Shown here piece after piece: positions 1-5,879 of a stretch of DNA of 6,352 nucleotides. The position numbers were made by a program, and so were the translations under genes. The notes below the pieces were generated by a model. That model had not been told where the DNA came from. It saw only the letters and a list, made by a program, of their open reading frames with translations, and did no database searches. Origin of the DNA: Candidatus Manganitrophaceae bacterium (GTDB lineage: Bacteria; Nitrospirota; Nitrospiria; SBBL01; Manganitrophaceae); the NCBI GenBank assembly GCA_004297235.1, contig SCUR01000502.1, forward strand, positions 1 through 6,352. Direction: 5' to 3'. How positions within the stretch are numbered: position 1 is the first letter of the stretch; each line of letters begins with the position of its first letter.

Positions 1-1
1 G

Positions 2-1381
2 AGTTCGGCGCAGACGCTCAAGGAAAAACCGAAAGAGAAAAAGGAGGCCGGAACCACCCCCCCCGCCATCGAGGAGACGAAGAAAAAGGGATTCGACGGG
101 GTCGATTTTTCTTACGACGCCTTCGGCGCCCCGCCGGGACAAGATCCGCAGGAGATCTCCCAGAAAGTGAAGGAGAAAGATATCGCGGACAAACCGAAGG
201 TAATGGACCGGCAGAAAAAACTCCTCAATGATCGATATCAAACTGATTGTAAAACCGCTTCCGGCGTGGTGATGACCAAAGGGAAGCCGCAGCCGATCGG
301 CCCGGCGGTCCGTTTGAAAGAGGGGGCCACCTGGGAGAAGCTCGGCCAGATGACCGCTGAAGAGATCAATGAGAAAAAATTATTCCCGGCCGGCTTCCAT
401 CGTCTGCCGCATGTGAAACACGAGGTGGGAGGAATGGTCTTCCCCCAGGTCCAGATCGAACAGTTTCCCCGTCTCGAGCGCTTTGATGTCGATTTCGATC
501 TTCCGGAGTGCTTCCTCCCTGAATTTCCTCCGGCGATCTTCCTGACCACCCATCCGGAGCTTGGCGACGTCTCCCAGGGAGAGGTCGTCAGCATCGAGAA
601 CTTCGACCGGCTCTTTCGGGGGCTCATCACCCCGGTGCAGCTCGACGGACTTCGATTGCTGGTGACGCAGCTTCCGCAGGAAGAGTTCAACGCGACGCAC
701 GATCGGAAATCGGACAAGCCGAGCCTCGGCATCGCCTGCCTCGACTGCCATGTAAACTTTCACACCACGGGACAGTTTCACTTGAATCCCGATACCCGTC
801 CGCAAAAAGACCGGATTCGGATCGATACCGTCAGCCTGCGCGGAATGTTCGCCCAGCAGATTCATGGCTCGAAGCGAAGCATCCGGTCGGTGGAGGATTT
901 CACGGAGTTCGAACAGCGGACCGCCTACTTCAACGGCGATCATATCCGGGCGGCCAAAAAGGGAATGTTCGTCTTCGACCGGATGCTCATCCCCCACATG
1001 GCGCAGATGCAGAACATGATTGATTTCCCCCCCGCGCCGAAGCTCGACCCGGTCGGACGGCTCGACAAGAAGAAAGCGAACGAACAGGAGCTCCGAGGGG
1101 AAACGCTCTTCTTCGGAAAAGCCCGCTGCGCCGAGTGCCATCAGCCGCCGGCCTATACCGACCACAACATGCACGATCTGAAGCTGGAGCGATTTGGGGC
1201 GGAGGCCGACGGCCCGATCAAAACCTTCGCCCTTCGCGGGGTCAAAGACTCTCCCCCCTACTTCCATGACGGGAGGCTGCCGACGCTGGAAGACACGGTC
1301 GAATTCTTTAACCTGGTGTTGGAATTGAAATTGAATCAGGAAGAGAAGAAAGATTTGGTCGCTTTCATGAGGGCGCTCTAG
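2..1381 (+). CDS. Di-heme cytochrome c of the MauG/cytochrome c peroxidase family (5' partial)
   Basis: Two c-type heme motifs are visible: CLDCH (737-751) and CAECH (1127-1141), about 130 residues apart, as in bacterial di-heme peroxidases (COG1858, MauG/CcpA group). After the second heme comes LRGVKDSPPYFHDGR followed by TLEDTVEFF, matching the family signature (SLRN..PYFHDG...TLEEAV). A similar SLRG element follows heme 1. The protein should sit in the periplasm or on the outer membrane and pass electrons to peroxide or oxidise a substrate; the actual substrate cannot be read. The frame is open to the left edge (459 codons from base 2), so the true start and export signal lie outside. A GTG at 167 with a weak purine stretch before it could be called as a start, but the upstream frame stays open and encodes a Lys/Glu/Pro-rich linker (about residues 5-30) typical of a region after a signal peptide. 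The gene ends TAG at 1379 and is convergent with the antiporter gene. Confidence 0.88.
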   Translation, partial: SSAQTLKEKPKEKKEAGTTPPAIEETKKKGFDGVDFSYDAFGAPPGQDPQEISQKVKEKDIADKPKVMDRQKKLLNDRYQTDCKTASGVVMTKGKPQPIGPAVRLKEGATWEKLGQMTAEEINEKKLFPAGFHRLPHVKHEVGGMVFPQVQIEQFPRLERFDVDFDLPECFLPEFPPAIFLTTHPELGDVSQGEVVSIENFDRLFRGLITPVQLDGLRLLVTQLPQEEFNATHDRKSDKPSLGIACLDCHVNFHTTGQFHLNPDTRPQKDRIRIDTVSLRGMFAQQIHGSKRSIRSVEDFTEFEQRTAYFNGDHIRAAKKGMFVFDRMLIPHMAQMQNMIDFPPAPKLDPVGRLDKKKANEQELRGETLFFGKARCAECHQPPAYTDHNMHDLKLERFGAEADGPIKTFALRGVKDSPPYFHDGRLPTLEDTVEFFNLVLELKLNQEEKKDLVAFMRAL

Positions 1382-1400
1382 TGGGACGCTGCGATGACAA

Positions 1401-1434
1401 TGAAGGGATCTCTCCTCGACGGGAGATCCCTTCA
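1401..1434. terminator. Bidirectional terminator hairpin between convergent genes
   Basis: An inverted repeat pairs 1401-1412 with 1423-1434 over 12 perfect base pairs, extended by a T-G and a C-G pair, with a six-base loop (1415-1420). It begins 20 bases after the cytochrome stop codon, and its right arm covers the antiporter stop codon (TGA, 1434-1432). On the + strand it is followed by a short T-rich stretch (CTTTCGTT); on the - strand the tail is weak (TTGTCAT). Position and strength suit a shared terminator, but no classic long U tract is present on either side. Confidence 0.7.
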
Positions 1435-3036
1435 CTTTCGTTCAACCGTCGGCAGTCCGCTCTTCTTCCACGCCTCCCATCCTCCTTCGAGGGCCCGGGC
1501 GCGCGGCCATCCCGCCTGCCGGAGTTCCTCCGCCACGCGAACGGCCGTCTCGTCGTTGGGACAGGCGCAAAAGGGAATCAACCAAGCTTCCTTTGAAAAA
1601 CCAAGGATGGTTGCCTGCTGCCCGGCTGCACGATCGGGCAAAAACCGGATCGCCCCCTCCGCATTCTCGTTGTTTCCTTCAAACGATCGGTCGGTTCGCG
1701 CATCGAGGACGACCACCGGTGCCCCGGTCTGCTGGACCCGCCGCATCTCCTCGACTGAAATCAGACCTTCACCGGCGGACTCCGCCAATCTTGCGGATGG
1801 AAGCGGCGCGGGAGGCAGATCGACCGGCGATTGAGGCGCATGCGATGCACGAACCTGCTTCCCCAGCCACATCAGCGAGCCGCCGTGCAGCACGATCGAC
1901 AGCAGCACCACGGCACAGGTGAGGGAGAAGAGTTGATCGCTTCCGGAGAGACCGGCAAAGACCGGGAGCAAAATAAGAAGAAGGGAGCTGAGCCCGCGCG
2001 GACCGAGCCAGGCGATCAGAAAACGCTCCTTCCAATCCAAACGGAATCCGGCGAGCGAGGCCAGAAAGGCAACCGGCCGAATCAGAATCACCAAGACCGA
2101 AAAGGCGAGCGTTTTCCCATTCAGGATGCTCAGCCCGCTCCAGATCAGGGAGGTGCCGAAGAGGATGAAGGTAAAGAGGAGGGTCATCTCGGCGGTCGTC
2201 TCCCCATATTCAAGGAAGCAGTCGCAGAGCTCCACGTCGAGCGCCGCGATCGTCATCCCCGCCGCGAACGCCGCGAGAAAGCCGCTTCCATGGACCGCCT
2301 CCGCCCCCGCATAGGCGGCGAAGACCACCCCCAACGAATAGAACGACTCGTAATCGCGCCGGACGCCGAACCGATTCCGCATCATCACCAGCGCGCTGAC
2401 CGCCATAAATCCGACCGCGGCCCCCGCGCCGGGACCGAGCAGAAAGAGAGAGAGGCCGAAGCGGCTCCAGTCCGAAGCGCCCAACGATCCATTTTCCAAA
2501 AAGGTCATTCCGATCAAGACCACCGGCAAGAGGACCGCGTCGTTCAGGCCGCTCTCCAGACGGAGCGCCTGCCGGACCGAGGCGGGAAGGCGCTCTCCCT
2601 TCAGCGCGCCGCGGAGAAGGACCGGATCGGTCGAGGCCAGCGCCGCCCCGAGAATCGCCGCGGCAGCGGGGGAAAGATCGAGCAGCCGCCACCCGACCAG
2701 AGCGATGAGGGCGGCGGAGAGGAGGGTCCCCGGACCGAGCACCAGCATCGCCAAGCTCAAATGACGCCGGACCTCTTTGAGATTGAGCGAGACCGCATCG
2801 GTAAAGAGAACGAGAATCAGGCTGAGCGTGGCGACGATCTGCAGCAGGAAGGAATCGAGCCGGACGTCGAAGAGATCCAGCCCGGCCGGCCCCAAGATCG
2901 CCCCCAAGGCCAGGAAGGCGGCGACCTGAGGGAGGCCGCTCCGCTCGATCAGCCCGGAGAGGAGCGCCGCGATAATAATCACCGCTCCGATGAGGGCCAT
3001 CATCGCCATAAATGAAGTGTGGCCGATCTCCATCAC
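1432..3036 (-). CDS. CPA1-type (NhaP-like) cation/proton antiporter with C-terminal rhodanese domain
   Basis: The 534-residue protein has about 12 hydrophobic segments in residues 8-393, an inner-membrane Na+(K+)/H+ antiporter fold of the CPA1 group. Family landmarks are ALASTDPV (around 133-139), ESGLNDAV with the Asn-Asp pair at 165-166 (the expected ion-binding/proton site), and LGPRGLSS (344-351). A Pro-rich linker (about 397-416) leads to a rhodanese-like domain (about 425-530) with VVVLDAR, a Cys loop FCACPNDETA (Cys490, Cys492) and LEGGWEAW. Such rhodanese modules are known attached to membrane proteins of the DedA class; the CACPN loop type recalls them. The cation and the role of the rhodanese are not determined by sequence. 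The first codon may be GTG (3036-3034) or the adjacent ATG (3033-3031); AGGA at 3046-3043 lies 6 or 9 bases upstream. An in-frame TGA at 3048-3046 excludes a longer start. It is likely transcribed from its own promoter. Confidence 0.9.
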   Translation of the reverse strand: MMEIGHTSFMAMMALIGAVIIIAALLSGLIERSGLPQVAAFLALGAILGPAGLDLFDVRLDSFLLQIVATLSLILVLFTDAVSLNLKEVRRHLSLAMLVLGPGTLLSAALIALVGWRLLDLSPAAAAILGAALASTDPVLLRGALKGERLPASVRQALRLESGLNDAVLLPVVLIGMTFLENGSLGASDWSRFGLSLFLLGPGAGAAVGFMAVSALVMMRNRFGVRRDYESFYSLGVVFAAYAGAEAVHGSGFLAAFAAGMTIAALDVELCDCFLEYGETTAEMTLLFTFILFGTSLIWSGLSILNGKTLAFSVLVILIRPVAFLASLAGFRLDWKERFLIAWLGPRGLSSLLLILLPVFAGLSGSDQLFSLTCAVVLLSIVLHGGSLMWLGKQVRASHAPQSPVDLPPAPLPSARLAESAGEGLISVEEMRRVQQTGAPVVVLDARTDRSFEGNNENAEGAIRFLPDRAAGQQATILGFSKEAWLIPFCACPNDETAVRVAEELRQAGWPRARALEGGWEAWKKSGLPTVERK

Positions 3037-3042
3037 GCCGCT

Positions 3043-3046
3043 TCCT
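3043..3046 (-). promoter_or_regulatory. Ribosome binding site of the antiporter gene
   Basis: The minus strand reads GAGGAAG just upstream of the tandem GTG-ATG. AGGA is 6 bases from GTG and 9 bases from ATG, so either codon could start translation. The TGA of a four-codon leader ORF (ATG AAG GAC CTG TGA, 3060-3046) overlaps the first base of this AGGA. Confidence 0.5.
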
Positions 3047-3058
3047 CACAGGTCCTTC

Positions 3059-3077
3059 ATCGCGCCGGACGCGCGAT
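3059..3077 (-). promoter_or_regulatory. Leader hairpin before the antiporter gene
   Basis: ATCGCGC (3059-3065) pairs with GCGCGAT (3071-3077) around a five-base loop. On the transcript this lies between the candidate promoter and the ribosome binding site, and its 3' arm runs into the ATG (3060-3058) of the four-codon leader ORF. It could tune initiation, but it may be chance in GC-rich DNA. Confidence 0.3.
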
Positions 3078-3091
3078 ATAAATAGAGGACC

Positions 3092-3121
3092 AGTATAGAG
3101 CATCCGCTCCCCTCACGTCCA
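3092..3121 (-). promoter_or_regulatory. Candidate sigma-70 promoter for the antiporter gene
   Basis: On the minus strand TGGACG (3121-3116; 4 of 6 to TTGACA) and TATACT (3097-3092; 5 of 6 to TATAAT) are separated by 18 bases. Transcription would start near 3085, giving a leader of about 50 bases before the antiporter start. This is consensus matching by eye in an organism of unknown promoter preference. A second AT-rich stretch lies just downstream (3077-3085) and could serve instead. Confidence 0.35.
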
Positions 3122-3197
3122 GCGCAGACCCCTCCGGTCGTGTCCCCGCAAGAATGTGTTCACGGAATAAAGCGCATTGGATAGAATGGAACACCCA

Positions 3198-3209
3198 CCG
3201 CGATCGCGG
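3198..3209. repeat. Perfect 12-base palindrome CCGCGATCGCGG
   Basis: A self-complementary 12-mer in the intergenic region, containing the octamer GCGATCGC. It could be an operator half-site pair or simply a restriction/methylation-type palindrome. It occurs once here in full and lies about 77 bases upstream of the candidate -35 of the antiporter promoter. Confidence 0.3.
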
Positions 3210-3303
3210 AAGACGTCCCGTGACCGCTTCTTGTCAGCCCGGATGGGAATAAATCCGGCGCCTCACGGCATCCGCACCCGCGGGCCGAAGACCGGCCGTT
3301 CTG

Positions 3304-4017
3304 TTAGGACCCGGAGTCGATCAGAAGCCACGCCCCTTCCGAAAGCGACCAAAAGAGGGCCTGGGCCTCTTCTTCGGAGAGGACCAGGCGAAGGTCCGGA
3401 AAGCGGCGATCGAAGAGGAGACGCTCCGCTTCCCAAGAGAGACTCACCGCCGTCTCTTTGATCAGAGAGAGCCCGCTGTGAATCTTTCCGCAGTTGCATT
3501 CCCGGCGCGCCGGCTCGATCGAAATCATCAGCCCATCTTCAAAATAGAGCCGGTATCGGGAAGGCATGTCCCCGACCGACACGAATACCGTTTCGGTGGA
3601 GAGGAGGGAAGAGACCCGGGTCTCCGGGGCGCCCGAAAGCGGAATCTCTTTTTCGACGGCCGGAGGGGGGGGATATTTTTTGATCAGACGATGGACCGGC
3701 TCCCGAAGCCTCTCGGCCTTCTCCAACGAGATTTCACTGAAGTGGAATTGCTTCAGAGGAAAGCCTTTTATTTTAAGGATCAGTCCTTGGGAGGAGAGGT
3801 TCAGAAGGGTGTAGACCTCTCCCTTCTTGGCGAGCGCCAACTCCAATTGGAGGATCTTTTTCTTTGCGGCCGCAGGGGGCCCTTCCGGATCGATTGCGGA
3901 AACAACCGATGGGACGAAGAGGAGCCAGAGGAAAGCGACGAGAGAGAGGATCGTTCCGCAACGGTGCAAGGGTCTCAAAGGAAGGGGGGTCCGGTGATCG
4001 GTCTGCTTTGTGAACAT
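3304..4017 (-). CDS. Secreted protein of unknown function, last gene of the L,D-transpeptidase operon
   Basis: I do not recognise this 237-residue protein. The N-terminus has basic residues, a hydrophobic core (about 22-36) and VVSA at 38-41 followed by IDP, a good signal peptidase I site, so it should be periplasmic. The mature part has a strand-like stretch GEVYTLLNLSSQGLILKIKG (66-85), a Pro-rich bend KYPPPP (114-119), another strand-rich section YRLYFEDGLMISIEP (155-169), a CNC pair (Cys174, Cys176) and a C-terminal helical region. The 66-95 stretch resembles the first beta-hairpin of the YkuD domains encoded just upstream, but no HG or GC catalytic motif follows. The ATG (4017-4015) is 14 bases after the stop of the preceding gene and has no clear Shine-Dalgarno, which suggests coupled translation. 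No other Met or Val codon would preserve the signal peptide. Function is likely tied to peptidoglycan cross-linking by context only. Confidence 0.75.
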   Translation of the reverse strand: MFTKQTDHRTPLPLRPLHRCGTILSLVAFLWLLFVPSVVSAIDPEGPPAAAKKKILQLELALAKKGEVYTLLNLSSQGLILKIKGFPLKQFHFSEISLEKAERLREPVHRLIKKYPPPPAVEKEIPLSGAPETRVSSLLSTETVFVSVGDMPSRYRLYFEDGLMISIEPARRECNCGKIHSGLSLIKETAVSLSWEAERLLFDRRFPDLRLVLSEEEAQALFWSLSEGAWLLIDSGS

Positions 4018-4031
4018 CGGTTCAGAGGGGC

Positions 4032-4718
4032 TCAGAAAATATAAATCGGCGCTCCGTTCGGAAGACTCTTGTAGACGACCTCCAGGTCTTTATCGGCCAT
4101 TCGGATACAGCCGTGCGTGACATTTTGGCCGAGCATCCGGGTATAAAGCGTTCCATGAATGAAATAGCCGTTCCCGAAGGCAATGGCATATTCCCCCAAT
4201 ACCCCCCCTTCGACCCGGTCGCGCGCGTCGATCGGAAGGGCCTCCCCTTCTTCAATGAAAGCCCAGTCGGGTTTGATCCAGACCGGATTTCGAATCTTTG
4301 ATTGAACGCGGAATTCTCCCCGGGGGGTCTCGAAGAGCCAACGCCGGTCGGGGTTTTTCGGATCGGTCAGGGTGGTCCCGCTGCCGGTCGATACCACCGC
4401 TTCATAGACCACCGACTCTCCCCGTTTCAGCCAGAGGCGATTTTTCGCCGTATCGACGACGGCATAGATCCCTTTGGGAGAGAGACTTTGAATCGCCTTG
4501 CGAAGCTTTTGGTCCTCGGGAGCCAGCTCAGAGCGGACATCGCGTTTCTTGAGGCCGGGGGAGGGGGCCGGCTTTCCCGGAGCGAGGGAGGCGGCGGTGT
4601 CGGTTGCTTTGATCGAGAGGAAGAGAAAGCCGACCGTGAGAAGAAGGAGCCCGGCCAAGAGGAGCCCCCATCCCGACTTCCATCGGCCGTCTGAAAAGGA
4701 TCGAAAGAAGTTGAACAT
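4032..4718 (-). CDS. Membrane-anchored L,D-transpeptidase (YkuD domain)
   Basis: This 228-residue protein has one N-terminal membrane segment (about 17-36) with basic residues before it, a Pro-rich linker (46-56), and a YkuD catalytic domain (about 82-228). Landmarks are YAVVDTAKNRLWL (85-97), TPRGEFRV (131-138), FIHGT with His188, and THGCIRM with His202, catalytic Cys204 and Arg206. The spacing His188 to Cys204 is as expected for the ErfK/YbiS/YcfS/YnhG family. Such enzymes form 3-3 (meso-DAP to meso-DAP) cross-links in peptidoglycan or attach proteins to it, acting in the periplasm and resisting most beta-lactams except carbapenems; which reaction applies here is not visible. The start ATG (4718-4716) is preceded by AGGA at 4729-4726, 7 bases away, overlapping the stop of the upstream gene. 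The gene ends TGA, 14 bases before the next start. Confidence 0.92.
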   Translation of the reverse strand: MFNFFRSFSDGRWKSGWGLLLAGLLLLTVGFLFLSIKATDTAASLAPGKPAPSPGLKKRDVRSELAPEDQKLRKAIQSLSPKGIYAVVDTAKNRLWLKRGESVVYEAVVSTGSGTTLTDPKNPDRRWLFETPRGEFRVQSKIRNPVWIKPDWAFIEEGEALPIDARDRVEGGVLGEYAIAFGNGYFIHGTLYTRMLGQNVTHGCIRMADKDLEVVYKSLPNGAPIYIF

Positions 4719-4725
4719 GGCGGTA

Positions 4726-4730
4726 TCCTA
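4726..4730 (-). promoter_or_regulatory. Shine-Dalgarno overlapping the upstream stop codon
   Basis: The minus strand reads TAGGA: TAG (4730-4728) stops the upstream YkuD lipoprotein gene and AGGA (4729-4726) is the ribosome binding site of the next transpeptidase, 7 bases before its ATG. This arrangement supports translational coupling of the two enzymes. Confidence 0.65.
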
Positions 4731-5879
4731 CAGAGCAAAGTCGGTTGATGTCAAGTCATTTGTGGTGCCGACGATGGTGACGGGGGTCCCGTTGGACACG
4801 CGGCGGAAGAGGTCGTCCATCTCGTCATTGTCGAGGGCGACGCAGCCGAGCGTCTCTTCCAGTCCCTCGTTCCTTCCGCCGTGGATTTCAATCAGCCCCC
4901 CCAGCTGCCGGGCCCGCCTGTACCGGGCCCGATCCCGCTCGTTGGGGTAGTTGATCAGCAGGGCCCGATGATACTTCGTCTCCCCCAGATCCTTCTTCAG
5001 GATGATCCGATAGGTTCCTTCGGGGGTGGCGCCGTCGCCGACCGATCGCTTGTCATTGAGCCCGTTAAAGCCCAAACTGATCGAATAGACCTTGATCGGC
5101 CGTTCTCCCTGATAGAGGGTCAGGGTTCGTTCGGCCTTCCGCACCACGATGACCGGGGCGCTATTCCTGCGGGACCAGTCGAGCGTCTCGCGCACCCACC
5201 CCCGCCAGCGGATCAGATTCCGCCGCTCCAGGTAGCGATCGAGCGTCGTGTTGATTTCCCGGTCGGCCGGATCGAGGAGTAGACGGGCCCGTCTTGCCTT
5301 CTCATAGGAGGCGCGATAGCGCCCCTCGGTGAGGTCTTGACGCGCTTCGGCCAGGAGGAGCTCGGCTTGGACCGATTTCTTTCGCGCGGCGTTCGTCACG
5401 AAGAGCTTGGACGACCGCTCGCGCAGCTGCTCGGCGATCGCCTCGACCGAACGGACCTCTTGGAAGGCTTTCTCCCGCGTCTCGTTCCGCTTCGATGAAA
5501 CCGATCGGAGAAGGCTCTCTCCTTCCAAAGAAAGGGCGGTCAGGTGCGTCCGAATCTCATCGTACTCTTGGATCATCGACCACCGGGCCCGCTCGCGCGA
5601 AAAATTTCCTTTCACCGCTTCGACTTTTTCTTGATAGCGGAAATATTCTTCCGGCGCGAATTCCGCGGCGCCGATCTTCCAGAGCGTCTTCTCGATCCGG
5701 GCCACCTGCTCCAGCTCCTGCAGCGGAGGAGCGTCGCCGCAGCCGCTCAAGCCCGCGCCCGACGAGATCGAAAGGAGCATCCAAAAAAAGGCCCGAGAGA
5801 GGCCCTCCCAAAGTGAAGAGGACTTCCCCCGGGCCGTATGAGCGGTGCGCATTTCGGTATGAGACCGAATGGCCGCCAT
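4728..5879 (-). CDS. Putative lipoprotein with helical N-terminal region and YafK-like YkuD domain
   Basis: The 383-residue protein has a long basic N-region, a hydrophobic segment (about 28-43) and a lipobox LSGC with Cys47, so it is probably a lipoprotein. Residues about 52-235 are helical and charged, with coiled-coil character and a TEGRYRASYEKA segment (184-195). The YkuD domain spans about 241-371: VIVVRKAERTLTLY, GDGATPEGTY (281-290), LLINYPNERDR (307-317), EIHGG with His333, and TLGCVALDN with the likely catalytic Cys346. The second His and the Arg of the classic HGCxR motif are replaced by Leu345-shifted TLGC and Ala348, as in the YafK/DpaA group (COG3034), whose E. coli member releases Lpp from peptidoglycan. 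Whether this one forges or cuts links is open. The ATG (5879-5877) overlaps the previous stop by one base (TAATG); Met10 (5852) is an alternative start that shortens the unusually long signal region. Confidence 0.88.
   Translation of the reverse strand: MAAIRSHTEMRTAHTARGKSSSLWEGLSRAFFWMLLSISSGAGLSGCGDAPPLQELEQVARIEKTLWKIGAAEFAPEEYFRYQEKVEAVKGNFSRERARWSMIQEYDEIRTHLTALSLEGESLLRSVSSKRNETREKAFQEVRSVEAIAEQLRERSSKLFVTNAARKKSVQAELLLAEARQDLTEGRYRASYEKARRARLLLDPADREINTTLDRYLERRNLIRWRGWVRETLDWSRRNSAPVIVVRKAERTLTLYQGERPIKVYSISLGFNGLNDKRSVGDGATPEGTYRIILKKDLGETKYHRALLINYPNERDRARYRRARQLGGLIEIHGGRNEGLEETLGCVALDNDEMDDLFRRVSNGTPVTIVGTTNDLTSTDFAL
5853..5869 (-). promoter_or_regulatory. Small hairpin inside the first codons of the lipoprotein gene
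   Basis: TTCGGT (5853-5858) pairs with ACCGAA (5864-5869) around a five-base loop. It lies between the coupled start (5879) and the in-frame ATG for Met10 (5852-5850). It could affect choice between the two starts; the stem is short and may be chance. Confidence 0.2.

Larger units (their letters stand above)
3037..3303. other. Intergenic region between the envelope operon and the antiporter gene
   Basis: This 267-base stretch has no convincing gene. It holds a candidate minus-strand promoter (3092-3121), a 7-bp GC-rich leader hairpin (3059-3077), a perfect 12-base palindrome (3198-3209), and an inverted repeat GTGTTC (3156-3161)/GAACAC (3189-3194). Two weak hairpins sit just after the stop of the upstream gene: 3283-3287/3293-3297 and 3239-3244/3253-3258. 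Neither has a U tract, so termination of the operon here is not certain and read-through into the antiporter gene is possible. Confidence 0.6.

Noticed and set aside
167..169. GTG as the true start of the cytochrome gene
   Set aside because: The frame stays open to the window edge, and a start here would leave a c-type cytochrome without an export signal.
380..1435. Long - strand open frame (351 residues) opposite the cytochrome gene
   Set aside because: The + frame has both CXXCH motifs and family signatures; the antisense frame shows no recognisable domain.
1831..3015. Long + strand open frame (394 residues) opposite the antiporter gene
   Set aside because: Its composition is Arg/Gln/Glu-rich without any domain, as expected for the antisense of a hydrophobic GC-rich gene; the minus frame encodes clear CPA1 and rhodanese motifs.
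3198..3209. HIP1-type cyanobacterial repeat (GCGATCGC)
   Set aside because: Only one full copy was noticed in the window and the genes do not suggest a cyanobacterium.
3283..3297. Terminator directly after the operon
   Set aside because: Only a 5-bp stem and no U tract on the minus strand; too weak to list as a terminator on its own.
3665..3672. G8 run as a phase-variable tract in the secreted protein gene
   Set aside because: It encodes the Pro-rich bend, and the frame continues sensibly on both sides; a single 8-mer in GC-rich DNA is not enough to claim phase variation.
3478..4044. + strand open frame (188 residues) opposite the secreted unknown protein
   Set aside because: The minus frame has a proper signal peptide, fits the operon spacing and has protein-like strand patterns; the + frame has none.
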